A stretch of 64,000 nt of DNA from Zygaena filipendulae (taxonomy: Eukaryota > Arthropoda > Insecta > Lepidoptera > Zygaenidae): contig OU015659.1 of the NCBI GenBank assembly GCA_907165275.2, positions 8,970,501-9,034,500 of the forward strand. The letters run 5' to 3'. A program made the translations under genes and the position numbers. The notes below the pieces were generated by a model. That model was not told the origin of the DNA. It did not search any database and saw nothing but the letters and a program-made list of their open reading frames with translations. Below are positions 1 to 10,020 of this stretch, in pieces. Numbering within the stretch: the first letter of the stretch is position 1; every line of letters starts with the position of its first letter.

Positions 1-329
1 TTATCAGCATGCGTCGTCGCAAAGAGTTTTTCAGTTATTCGCAGTCGGTGATAAAAAGTTACATAATAATATAATTATATGTATTAAAAAGTTGGTTGCT
101 TCGACTGTTTGCACTATAGAGCAAACATACTTAATAAACATTAATTATACCTAATTGTGACGTCATCGCAATGATACGATCGTTCAGTACAGGGGCTCGA
201 GCACGAATAACTTGCGATGCAATGTTTTGTTGATCTGCGAAATTAACAAAACCAACCTTTACGATTCTGTATTTTTTAACTTTTCAGTTTATCGAGGATT
301 TTGCAGTTCATGTTATTAATTTATCACTG
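1..329. other. intergenic, no gene seen
   Basis: Unique-looking AT-rich sequence with no convincing reading frame. A perfect palindromic TGACGTCA (CRE/ATF-like) lies at 158-165, but one 8-mer is weak evidence of regulation. Confidence 0.4.
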
Positions 330-528
330 ACCAGCTGTTCCCCGCGGTTTCACCCGCGGTGATTTCGGAGTTCCCGCGAGAATTCCGTGTTACAAAGTAC
401 ACTATGCCTTCTCTGTACCCGTGACAACGTGAATGCAAATTTCATGATGATCGGTTGAGTAGTTAAGGCGGGAAAAAGTAACAGACAGACATACAGAGTT
501 ACTTTCGCATTTATTGTATGGTCCTTGT
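330..528 (-). mobile_element. Helitron-like family A1, minus orientation
   Basis: The copy begins with the family 3' end in reverse (CAGCTGTTCCCCGCGG followed by CACCCGCGG). It runs through the GATGATCGGTTGAG and AAAAGTAACAGACAGACA motifs to a degenerate 5' end. The ancestral CTAG has decayed to CCAG. No coding capacity; a non-autonomous element of the lepidopteran Helitron-like (Lep1-type) class. Confidence 0.8.
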
Positions 529-657
529 AAATTTTAACGGATTCTCCCGACCATTTCGAAGTGATAACGTTTGTTTCCGTGTAATATAAATTCGGGACCT
601 AGGCGGGTAATACAGTCATTAGAGCGGCATAATATTATGTTTTGTTACTACGTACCT

Positions 658-712
658 AACTGCCGCACTCAGAGTCGACTTTAATGATTACTTAGTTAAG
701 TATAGATTAACC
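658..712 (+). mobile_element. partial GGCCGCACTCAGAG-type MITE
   Basis: TGCCGCACTCAGAGTCG followed by TTAATGATTACTTAGTTAAG repeats the inner part of the palindrome that starts five bases downstream. This makes it a third, truncated direct copy beside the foldback. Confidence 0.65.
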
Positions 713-716
713 TTAG

Positions 717-1112
717 TCAGACAGGCAGACACCAGTAAGCCATGGGTGCTATTCACGTGCTGCATGCTCTAATTTTCAGCCATTACAAACTAGAACACTT
801 ACGGCCGCACTCAGAGACGAATTTAATGATTACTTAGTTAAGTATAGATTTTTAAAACAAAACTGCCGCAATCAGCCACTATAATAAATTAATGTAAATT
901 GGCATTTAACTAATTAAGTTACATCTCATTAAATGCCAATTTACTGAACGTCTCTGGTTGCGGCAGTTTTGTTTTAAAAATCTATACTTAACTAAGTAAT
1001 CATTAAATTCGACTCTGAGTGCGGCCGTAAGTGTTCTAGTTTGTAATGGCTGAAAATTAGAGCATGCAGCACGTGAATAGCACCCATGGCTTACTGGTGT
1101 CTGCCTGTCTGA
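717..1112. repeat. 396-bp near-perfect palindrome (foldback MITE)
   Basis: The left arm (717 to about 877) is the reverse complement of the right arm (about 950-1112), with very few mismatches (for example CAGAGACG against CAGAGTCG). Both arms contain the GGCCGCACTCAGAG and AACTGCCGCAA motifs also seen at 24788-24936 and 28733-28770. The centre (about 893-945) holds a second inverted repeat built on AAATTGGCATTTAA. The whole would fold into one long hairpin. The outer arm parts (717-805 and 1022-1112) are not seen in the other family copies, so the palindrome extends beyond the basic element. Confidence 0.85.
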
Positions 1113-1754
1113 TCATGGGGGTGCACCACACATTTTAGTGATCTATTGTCATGGTCATAGACATAAAACGTGTTCCAAATGTAAATTCAGTTGTGATTGT
1201 CCTCTGTAATCCTTCTTAATACTTAAATGCCTATTGTTTGTTGTTTTTTTTTTCCTCTGAATTTTTTGTTTTTTGTTTTATACGCTGATACTCTCACAAT
1301 GCGATAGGTACGGTCGAAAGTTATTCGTGCTTCAGTCATTGTACTCGCTGATAATTAAATGCGCAGTATCTCAAACCAGACACGTATAACATGGCGCCAT
1401 TTAGCATGACATTGAACACAAATTCTATTTGGCTAGACATTGATTCTAATAATAAGAGTGGGTGTTTTTCAAAGCCAACTGGTCTCCTTGGTTTCAGGAA
1501 GACAAAGCGTTATTGAAATGCCTATGAATATTAAATCGAACGTGCTAAGCCGCTAAGTAGGTATATTATTTTATTAAATAAGTAACTAATAAATAGGTAG
1601 GTACATAAGTAATATAGGTACATAAGTAGGTACAACGAACTCAGTTTAATATGGAAAAAAAATTCGTTCTAACCAAGTGTTCCACCACACTGCCATTTTT
1701 ATTGTTTGTTTATGTTTCACAATGTATCTGTGGCATTATATTTATATTTATGTA
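1113..1754. other. intergenic
   Basis: AT-rich sequence with homopolymer T runs at 1237-1277. Its right part is probably 3' flank of the minus-strand gene at 1965-3833. No reading frame or recognised repeat. Confidence 0.4.
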
Positions 1755-1760
1755 TTTATT
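1755..1760 (-). terminator. candidate poly(A) signal
   Basis: TTTATT on the plus strand is AATAAA on the minus strand, about 205 bases past the stop codon of the 1965-3833 gene. Other A-rich hexamers lie nearby (an ATTAAA at about 1892), so the site used is uncertain. Confidence 0.35.
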
Positions 1761-1964
1761 AAAGTAATTGATATCACTGTCAATAGATATTATTTATAAT
1801 ACCTATCTAAATAAAATTAATCCTGAATTTGTCGAATTTTCATATAAATAAAAATATTCTTCAGAACGACATAAATTCAAAAGATAGGATATTTTAATAA
1901 CAGAACTTTAAGACAATCCCTCCGCAATGACTAATTTTAAATTAATAATAAATGTCTTACAATC

Positions 1965-3833
1965 TTAAATAAACAAACTCTTACTTAAAGTACATACAGC
2001 AATCGCTATTGCAGTAAATGTAAATGCAGGCTTCACTTTTATAGCGGAATTTTTTATAATTAATGATTGTTTGGAATAATTGTCTAGTAAGTCACAGGGC
2101 ACTTTTTTCTCGAAATTTGAATTCGGCGTAATTCTCTTGACATAGCAATCCATGTCTTGTGTAAGCTTAATTGGTTCCCCTATGTACCGAGTATCTGTAG
2201 CGCTGACAACCGATGTCGTTGTAGTTGTTGTAATCGGTGAACCAGACAGTAAAGTACCGTTAGGGAGCATTCCATTACCCAAAACGGGAACCAACTGTTG
2301 TGTTTGAGAGCCAGGAGGCATATTAGGCGCTAACGAACCGTTTGGTAACAATGTAAAAGACTGATTTGGAATCATATCTCTATTCACCAACGTGCCATTG
2401 GGCGCGAGCACGTAGTTATTATTGGGATTAAATTGCACTTGTGGAATAGGTTGCGCTGCACTGGCTAAAGCACCGTTGGCCAGTACCACTTGATTAGGTC
2501 CCACGTTGGTTGTTACTGTCGCAGTATTAGTTACTACAGTGTTCGTTGCTATATTTGTACTGGGAGTCATTCTTTCATATGTCCAAATAAAAGTAGTTAT
2601 CATGTTGCAATCAATACTCATCTCGTCGAAATTGCCTCTTGGATAGCGCACTCCGAAGATACAAACTTCATTCGGCTGACTCCTGTATTTAGAATGATAA
2701 TCTTGTACACGACGATTTGCTGAAGTTTGTCCAAGATTATACAAAGCTAATCCAGCGAGTAAGTTGCTAAACATACTGCCTGAACTTCTGTATTCGTAAA
2801 CATAACGAGGTATTTCTCCTCTATAAACGGGATAATTTATTGTTAGACCGTTTCCGGCAGAATAATAGACCGTTTTTGGTGGATTATAGTAATAATGGTG
2901 GTGATGTACCACTTTGTTTGAACCTGTATTTGTATTCGTCGTATGGTGAATATGGTGCATAGAGCCATGAGTATTTGTGCCAGAAAGTCCTCCTCCAGGA
3001 GGATACGATTGTGTATTTGGAAATTGGTTTGTTGGATAATTTGTACCTCCGGATACACCAGTTGGGTATTTAGAATTACTGCCACCGCCTGACAACCCAC
3101 CGGATGAAGGGTAGGCATGTGAACCAGAATTACCACTTGAAACTGGATATTTTGGCTGACTTCCGGTACCTGACAATCCACCGGATGAAGGGTAACTAGT
3201 CCCTGAGCCTGAATTTATATTCGATGTTGGGTATTTTGGATATCCCGCACTCCCGGTACCAGATAATCCACCAGATGAGGGGTAACTGCTTCCTGAGCCT
3301 GAATTTGTATTTGGTGTTGGGTATTTCGGATATCCTACACTCCCGGTACCTGATAGTCCACCAGATGCAGGGTAATTGCTTCCTGATAAAGAATTTCCAA
3401 TAGATGTTGGAGATTTTGGGTATCCATTGCTTCCAGAGCCTGATAAGCCACCAGATGAAGGATAATTGCTTGCTGAACCAGAACCTGATAATCCTCCTGA
3501 CGATGGATATGTACTGTGTCCTGATCCCGAAATGCCACTGGAACTGGGATAGGAAATGCTCGGTTTGATTGAACCACTTGAGCTTGATCCACTGCTCGAC
3601 GGATACGAATGTTGTGAAGAACTCACACTTGGATACCCGTGGCTACTTAATGAGCCTGACGAGCCATGACTTGATGGATAAGAATGAGAAGATCCATGTG
3701 AAGAAGACGACGAATGAGATGGTGATGAATGCGACGTGGAACTCGATGAGGATCGCGAGAACCAGCGAGCATCAGAATTTAGAATTAACGCAGAAACGCA
3801 CAACAATAGCAAATAGCGAGACACGCGCGCCAT
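1965..3833 (-). CDS. secreted Ser/Gly/Tyr-repeat glycoprotein, probably GPI-anchored
   Basis: A 622-residue intronless frame. I start at the second in-frame ATG (3833) because MARVSRYLLLLCVSALILNS is a classic signal peptide (cleavage near residue 22); starting at 3890 would add 19 polar residues in front of it. Order: signal peptide; Ser-rich stretch (about 26-100); roughly ten YPSSGGLSGSG-type repeats alternating with GYPKYPT spacers (about 100-285); a His/Tyr cluster HHHHYYYNPP (310-319); a hydrophobic MFSNLLAGLALYNLG segment (354-368); a Cys pair (391, 409); repeats of PNGTL/PNGSL with N-glycosylation sequons (about 450-528); a second Cys pair (563, 580); and a C-terminal hydrophobic tail (602-622) after an NSA site (594-596). 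The tail suggests a GPI signal. Known family: none I can name; function unknown. The repeats suggest a structural or cell-surface protein. The architecture superficially recalls PrP/Shadoo, which is inference only. Confidence 0.88.
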   Translation of the reverse strand: MARVSRYLLLLCVSALILNSDARWFSRSSSSSTSHSSPSHSSSSSHGSSHSYPSSHGSSGSLSSHGYPSVSSSQHSYPSSSGSSSSGSIKPSISYPSSSGISGSGHSTYPSSGGLSGSGSASNYPSSGGLSGSGSNGYPKSPTSIGNSLSGSNYPASGGLSGTGSVGYPKYPTPNTNSGSGSSYPSSGGLSGTGSAGYPKYPTSNINSGSGTSYPSSGGLSGTGSQPKYPVSSGNSGSHAYPSSGGLSGGGSNSKYPTGVSGGTNYPTNQFPNTQSYPPGGGLSGTNTHGSMHHIHHTTNTNTGSNKVVHHHHYYYNPPKTVYYSAGNGLTINYPVYRGEIPRYVYEYRSSGSMFSNLLAGLALYNLGQTSANRRVQDYHSKYRSQPNEVCIFGVRYPRGNFDEMSIDCNMITTFIWTYERMTPSTNIATNTVVTNTATVTTNVGPNQVVLANGALASAAQPIPQVQFNPNNNYVLAPNGTLVNRDMIPNQSFTLLPNGSLAPNMPPGSQTQQLVPVLGNGMLPNGTLLSGSPITTTTTTSVVSATDTRYIGEPIKLTQDMDCYVKRITPNSNFEKKVPCDLLDNYSKQSLIIKNSAIKVKPAFTFTAIAIAVCTLSKSLFI

Positions 3834-3852
3834 GTTGAGCGCGTCGGCGCAC

Positions 3853-3858
3853 AACTGA
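3853..3858 (-). promoter_or_regulatory. candidate arthropod initiator (TCAGTT)
   Basis: On the minus strand TCAGTT lies just upstream of the chosen ATG at 3833 and matches the arthropod Inr consensus. Using it would give a 5'UTR of about 23 bases and exclude the upstream ATG at 3890. No clear TATA box is seen 30 bases upstream. Confidence 0.3.
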
Positions 3859-4699
3859 CGAAATTCTATTCGATAGCGTGCGCATGGCAATGAGCCAAGA
3901 ATTAGACAACCTTGAAAACGAACTCAAATAGATTTTGCATGAGATAATTGTTTGCCGAATTTTTTTGGAAGACACCATTAGTATTACGGCTTTTATACTT
4001 TTTATTATAATTGTATCTGTATTTTGATAACATCTATTCTCTACACTCTACTGCTATCCTAGTAATAAAACATTTCTTTGATTATTATTTCGTTAAACCT
4101 TTTAAGTTTGGAATGAAATAGCATAATAAAATTATAATGAGATATATTAAATACCGAAATTATGTTTTGGTTACCAAAATAATAATCATTGTTTTTTGTT
4201 AAGTTTTACTAAAATACTCGTATACCTAATATATTATTTGAAAAATTACAAGAAATCTTTATGTTATGTCATGGAAGGTGTAAAAAAGATATAACGTTAT
4301 TTATTTATCTACCATATTATCTCAATGATTTTAATAAAATATTTAATCTAGACCGGTTAATTAATAGCAACACGTATTTTAGCTTTAAGACAAACTTGTT
4401 TTCGCTCTAGATACATACGAGTAAACACAAGAGATAAAAGTTTTAACTACAAAATATGTTAAAATTTATCTTCAATTATCATAAATATTTTTTGAATACT
4501 TCTAAGTATTGGATATAATTAACCGTTACAGCACATTTTATTTTTATTTAACATATAATATTTTATATTTTAATTTTTTTTTAGATGATTAAGTAGCAGG
4601 TGGATTTTGGAAAAATTCCGTAATATCCTTACTTGTAAATGCGATTGTTTTGTTTTTTTTGTCTGTTGCTGAAATAAATGTATTTTCTTCTACTTCTTT
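3859..4699. other. upstream flank, AT-rich
   Basis: Probable promoter side of the minus-strand gene (nearest 200 bases), then very AT-rich DNA with no gene. GCTGAAATAAATGTATTTTC at about 4669-4688 also occurs at about 11681-11700 and looks like a retroposon 3' tail ending in TTC repeats. Confidence 0.4.
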
Positions 4700-4712
4700 T
4701 ATTCTTCTTCTT

Positions 4713-4964
4713 ATTTGTTTGTTTGTCTGCCTGTCTGTCTGTCAGTCTGTATGCCTGCCTGCCTATTTTTCTGTCTGTTGTTGGCTTGTTTGTTTGTTTG
4801 TTTGTTTGTTTGTTTGTTTCTTCGTTACTATTTCACGCCGTTTTCAACCGATCGTCATAAATTTTACATATCCGTTTTCAGGGCTAAAGAGAAAAGTGTA
4901 CAAGGATAGTTTTTATCGGTTTAACTACAAAATTAACTCGGGTGAAACCGCGGGGACCAGCTAG
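4713..4964 (+). mobile_element. Helitron-like family A copy with microsatellite 5' part
   Basis: Starts with (TTTG/TCTG) microsatellite DNA, including an uninterrupted TTTG array at about 4786-4819. It continues with TTTTCAACCGATCGTCATAA and ends with GGGTGAAACCGCGGGGACCAG then CTAG at 4961-4964. A long frame through the Leu/Val/Cys-rich microsatellite is a repeat artefact. Confidence 0.75.
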
Positions 4965-5032
4965 TCTCTAATATGTTAATTTGCATATTACTTTACATAT
5001 TACCAATAACAAATACCGAATCTAAATTCTAC

Positions 5033-5244
5033 TCAATACTAATATTATGAAGAGATAATATTAAGTTAGCAAGTTTGTTTGGATGTAAGGGGTAATCTCT
5101 GGAATTAGGTACTGAACCGATTCTAAAAATTTATGCAATGGTAGGAAGCTATAGCCGTAGTATCCCTGAGTGTCATAGAATACTTTCAGAGTTACCGAAG
5201 GAGTCCAGAGTTTCACGCGGCTAAAACCGTAGGGGAACAGCTAG
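5033..5244 (+). mobile_element. Helitron-like family A2, complete plus copy
   Basis: TC at 5033, then ACTAATATTATGAAGAG, GGGGTAATCTCTGGAATTAG and ACTGAACCGATT, ending in AGGGGAACAGCTAG at 5244. The internal 'TAATCTCTGGAT...CTGAACCGATTTT' segment defines sub-type A2. Confidence 0.8.
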
Positions 5245-7947
5245 TCTATACTTATACCCTATATACGCCGAGTTTAATTTATTTTAGTAAATAATGCGAC
5301 ATGCGTACACATCCAGTTTTTTCGTGATTTCCTCTGGACAAATCCTACTTGCCGGGATTAAAAATTATATAAATCGTCTAGTTTGTTTTCATTTTACGGC
5401 TAATTCTCTTCATGTTGGTTGTTGACGTCTAGTGATTTTGAAAACGTAATAAAATTTATTTGATGAAAGTTCTAGTACCTACCACCTTAAGACGGCCTAA
5501 AATTACCTTGTGCCCTGTTTTTCTTACCTTGAATGGATCATAGGCAATCTTACTGCCAAGTAAAATAAATATAACACTCACAAAGTCATATAGGAATATG
5601 AACGATGAATGAACTCTTAAAGAAATGCGTTTGACGTACCTTACTCTATCGAACAAATAAATGCATTATTCAGTTGCTATAGTCATCCTAAATGGAATTG
5701 GACTATAAATTTCAAGCGGCGTCTTGAAGCCTGAAGGAAATTGTTAGCATTGATTGATAAATTGTGGAGGCTCCGGGCATGAAATAAAGGTATCATACAA
5801 TTAGATATAAATAGGTAGTTTATGTGATCTGCCCAAAAGGTAAGGTAAGGTCATTAATTTATAAATGTCTTAAAATTACCAAGTATCATGGAGAGTCTCG
5901 ATCATGCTATTGTCTTGATATACCTATCCACCATAGACCTATTAAGATATCACACCTGCAGCAGTCAGACGCAGTTGCTCCTATCGGAGCGGTAGAGACC
6001 CGAATTTTTGTCGGTTCGTTGTAAGCAGAATGCATGTGGAGGTTTATTAATGCTTATAATATCATTGAGGTTTATAGATTCTGTGTTAGACTCAATGTCT
6101 ATGGTAAACAAGGATCTGCTCGGGTTTATAAAGTAAGGATCTGAAGTATTGATCAATGGTTAGAGACATAGATAGGTTGCTGAGAGTATCAAAATTAGCT
6201 ATTGCATTTCCATAATAATAATAATACTTAATAATAAAGCCTTTTATTTTCCATTCAAATTTACAATAATAATAAATAAAATAATAATAGTTACATGCAA
6301 CAAAAAGAAAATATATTAGTATAACATTAATTAATTTTCTTATTTCATTAAGTAATTATTAATTTAACAAAATGAAATTTTTATGTTATTTATTATTATT
6401 ATTTACCTAATAAATTATTATTTTTTATTTAAATATTGCGTTCTTTTTTATAATCATACTTAATATGTTTATTCAGTCATTATTCAATTATATAACTTTC
6501 ATTACTTAAATTCGATATTTTTATTTATAACTTTTATTTATAACTTCATAACTTTTATTTTTATTTTTAACTTCTGATAACAAGTAATGGTTTGATTTGC
6601 GCGCGTCAAGGAAGTTTAAAAAAAGAGAAAAAAAAAAGAATATTTTACATTGCAACGCACAGCAAAGTTATGAACGTTTTACAATACATACTAATTTTTA
6701 TTTTAATAATAATTTTACATTTATGTTATACTAAAATTTTAACAGAGTTTTCTCTAGCAGATATACTTTCAGAGTAAACCGTACGTCCTGCCAAGAAGAG
6801 CTTATCTTAAACGGTTCCTTTTTCCACACAATATATTTCTCTTTTGACATCGACAGCTGTCCAGCTTAAAATATTAAGGCGGCGAGATGCCAGAAAACAC
6901 TTTATGTAGGTGTGTACTATTCTAAGCGTAAATATAAAAGCATTTATTGTATATTTGAGAAGAGTATAACCTTAACAAGTTGTAAATACCTACATTTCTG
7001 ACTGACTGAATTAGGAATTAGCAATCGGATCAATTTGCTATTAAATAATGATCAGGCACTTTTTTACATGTAAAATTTTCTTATCCTCAACAGTCTATAG
7101 TCATTATTTTAATATATTCATAAGTGAAGAAAACTGTTGTACCTGCCTGCCTACGTCTAATAAATGAAGGTTTACACAGCTTAGAGCACTAGCCACAAAT
7201 TATCGATAGATATTGTTATCTATTATTTATCTTACTGATATCTTTAATCATGGATAGAAAATAAACTATGTACTTACATACCTAAAACAGATTCAATGCT
7301 TAATTTTCAATATTATCTATCTAAACCGTGTTCCAGAAAATTGGAAATTATGAGAAACTAAAATAATTTTTGAATGTTTTTTTTTTTATAATGAACACAA
7401 GAAATCAACCATTAGGGTTTGAAAACGATTAAATAATTGTATACATACTTGGTAGATACATAGATAAAAGTATCGTTCATAAGCATTATCTGTAGGTAGG
7501 TACTAATATTTTAAAAGTAAAACAGTTATTTTACCGTTGGTTTGTTTGCAATGGATTAACTAAAAAAACTTTTTCTTAACTGATTTTAACATTCTTTCAC
7601 AGGGTAGATACTTCCTTTTACCAGTGAACCAGTGAGGAATTATGTATTTCAATATTAGGTTCGTATATTTGAATTACACATCTTTGACAATATCCCGTAT
7701 TTTCTATTATATCCGCGGATAAGGGTAGACAGTAAAGTGGCGTGTTAAGTTATGCGTGACGCGCAAGGTAAAGAGGGATAATCCCACAAAGCGCATCTTT
7801 ATTGGACATGGGGCGTATTAACATTCGCGTTTTTTGGATGGTCATTCACAATGCAAATGTTGACCGCTACGTTCGCACTGTGTGTGCTACCATTTAGTAC
7901 TATGGAACCTTAAATTGCAGTAATATAATAATTTTACTTATTACTAT
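5245..7947. other. long intergenic stretch
   Basis: No supportable gene. 6200-6580 is extremely AT-rich, with ATAATAATA runs and an AATAAAGCCTTTTATTTTCC segment resembling a retroposon tail. 5930-6170 is more complex but unidentified. The remainder (6780-7940) is ordinary AT-rich non-coding DNA. Confidence 0.4.
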
Positions 7948-8143
7948 TCTCTGCGGTTTCATCCGTGATTGCGGAGTTCCACGGGAGTTCCAGGATAAAA
8001 ATTACCCTTACCCTTACCCGTACCTTTTTTGTAGGTACTCTTGAAAACTTGTATATAAAATTTCATGGTCATCGGTTGAGTAGTTAAAGCGTGAAAGCGT
8101 AACAAACAAACAAACTCGCATTCGCATTTATAATATTAGTTAT
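7948..8143 (-). mobile_element. Helitron-like family A1, minus, 3' end decayed
   Basis: CTGCGGTTTCATCCGTGA, GGAGTTCCACGGGAGTTCC, ATGGTCATCGGTTGAG and AACAAACAAACTCGCATTCG appear in family order, ending in TTATAATATTAG. The terminal CTAG is gone. A short telomere-like (TTACCC)n patch (8004-8022) lies where the family usually has a single TACCCTATG. Confidence 0.75.
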
Positions 8144-8288
8144 ATTATGGATGTACAACTTTTATCACTTCTCTCTATATTCAATTATGAGATCATTTTT
8201 TGGCACACGCTGTAGATATATAGGTTTAGTCGTAAAGGGAAGGTCTTTGTATACTTTATTATTATTATTACTACTAGTTTTATTATTA

Positions 8289-8482
8289 CTAGCTGTGCCC
8301 CGCGGTTTCACCCGTGGTATTTTCGAATTTCTGGGTAAAAGTATGTCACTCAGGACTACCGTAGCTTCCTATAAGTGAAAGAATTTTCAAAATCAATTCA
8401 GTAGATCCAAAGATTACCCCGGCCTACAACGTCACAAACTCACAATTCTCAAATTCACAAACTTTACCTCTTTATAATATTA
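8289..8482 (-). mobile_element. Helitron-like family A2, minus
   Basis: Begins CTAGCTGTGCCCCGCGG and carries CTTCCTATAAGTGAAAGAAT and ACAACGTCACAAACTCACAA, ending in CTTTATAATATTA. It is directly abutted by the next copy, which shares the junction. Confidence 0.85.
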
Positions 8483-8754
8483 CTAGCTGTGCCCCACGGT
8501 TTCACCCGCGTGAGTTTTAGAATTCCCGCAGGAACTCCAAAGTAGCCTAATTTACTCCAGCTAATTAGCAGTGGAAGTACCGTCAAAATTCGTCCAATCA
8601 TTTCGAAGATTTACCCGCATGAGTTTCTGAATTCCTGCAGGAACTCAAAACTTCTTTTATTCTTCTTCTCCTTACAATAACAAACACAACAAACAAATGA
8701 TTAGCGAAATTGGTCCAGCCTTTCACACGTGATGCCGTGACCAAGGGAAATTCA
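8483..8754 (-). mobile_element. Helitron-like family A5, minus
   Basis: Starts with CTAGCTGTGCCCCACGG. Its inner part (CAGCTAATTAGCAGTGGAAG, CAATCATTTCGAAGATTTAC) matches the plus copy at 23925-24118 and the truncated copy at 12777-12850, defining sub-type A5. The GAATTCCTGCAGGAACTC palindromic block occurs twice. Confidence 0.75.
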
Positions 8755-8947
8755 TCCTACTAATATTATAAATGTGAAAGTGTGGATGTTTGGATGTTTG
8801 TTACTCAATCACGCAAAAACGGCTGAATGGATTTGGATGCAATTTGGCATGCACGTTGTCAGGGATACAGAGAAGGACATAGGGTACTGTTTATCCTGGA
8901 ATTCCCACGGGAACCATGAAATTAATGAAACCGCGGGGAACAGCTAG
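8755..8947 (+). mobile_element. Helitron-like family A1, complete plus copy
   Basis: TC at 8755 and CTAG ending at 8947, flanked by A and T as expected for Helitron insertion. It contains AATATTATAAATGTGAAAGT, GGATGTTTGGATGTTTG, ACGCAAAAACGGCTGAATGG, and a 3' hairpin before CAGCTAG. 193 bp, non-coding. Confidence 0.88.
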
Positions 8948-9239
8948 TTTATATATATATAGAAAAAAAAATATAGTTAAATTATTGTAAACTAGGGTAT
9001 AATAATATTGACTTTGGCGAACTTTACGTGCGTCACTTCCGTTGCCTGGTTAATAACTCTTAATGTGTCCGAAGAACGTTTCACTTTAAAACTATGTATT
9101 AGGTAGGTTTGTTTTGTTTAAAAATTAAAATGTACAGAATTGAATGTATTTATTGTACAAATCCCTCAATAATGTGGAGTGTCTAAATCATTACAAATGT
9201 AGTTGCTAATGCACAAGAGTGCAGGTGTAGCAGGCAATT
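8948..9239. other. intergenic
   Basis: Short AT-rich interval with an AT dinucleotide run near 8951-8962 and no coding signal. Confidence 0.35.
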
Positions 9240-9530
9240 ACCGTTCAGCGAGCGGCTAGCCGTCCGGGCTGGATACACAGCGATGCGCTTGTTTTCGTAC
9301 TATCGAACTATTAATCTTACAGCGGCCAGTGTTTCGTTCTAATCGAAATTTTAAACCAAAAACATGGTCGATGTGGTTTATTTTAAAAAGAAATGATTTA
9401 AAAATAAATGTGTGCGACGTGCGTCCAAGCAAAAAGGTACCAGTTTTCGGAATTTTTAGTTTCCGAGAAGTAGTAGGTAGTGTCAAGTTGGGTGAAAAAA
9501 TTGCATCCGCGATTTTAATTGATTATTAAC
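9240..9530. other. GC-richer island with short open frame, unidentified
   Basis: Composition rises sharply relative to the flanks (GCGAGCGGCTAGCCGTCCGG at 9247-9266). A 66-codon plus-strand frame (9329-9529) crosses it. GCGTCCAAGCAAAAAGGTACC (start about 9420) recurs inverted near 9950-9975, so at least its right part is repeat DNA. Could be a decayed transposon end or an old exon. Confidence 0.3.
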
Positions 9531-9744
9531 AAATGCTCAGTTTTCTACAATTTCATTTATCTTAATTTACAATATACCTAGTATAAAAAATCTTTGTAAC
9601 AAGCAAGTGGAAGTGTGTGTTTTTTTCTCCTCAAACTTTTAAAATACTTTTCTCAAATTAAGCTTTTTCAGAATTTAAACTTCAAATGTCTGAAAATAAA
9701 AAGATTGTGCCAGTTTTTGAATATTTTTTCAATACTTACTAGAA

Positions 9745-10020
9745 AGAAGAAAGAAAGAAAGAAAAGGCATTTATTTGGACACAAAGACAATTACAATTAT
9801 TTTATATAAGCATGATTTAACAAAAAAAAATATAATAAATATATATAAATATGACAATATTATAAGAACAAATGACAGTCAGAGGTGTTTGTGTGGTGCG
9901 TCCCCATGACCAAACTATCAATTGCCTTGTGTTAAACCAATACTCCACTACTGGTAACTTTTTGCTTGGACGCCCACAAATAAACATTTTAACTACGGTG
10001 TCCAAAAATAGATTTTAAGA
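9745..10020 (-). repeat. interspersed repeat related to 9375-9450
   Basis: The minus-strand reading of 9945-10010 shares CGTCCAAGCAAAAAG and flanking TTTAT...GTG with 9375-9450, in inverted relation. A GAAAGAAAGAAAG run and GGCATTTATTTGGACAC (9767-9783) at the left resemble a retroposon 3' tail. Confidence 0.4.

Noticed and set aside
158..165. CRE palindrome TGACGTCA as a regulatory site
   Set aside because: A single 8-mer with no nearby transcription start is weak; recorded only as an observation.
4650..4964. 104-codon Cys/Val/Leu-rich frame
   Set aside because: It is a translation of TTTG/TCTG microsatellite and Helitron sequence; all three plus frames are open for the same reason.
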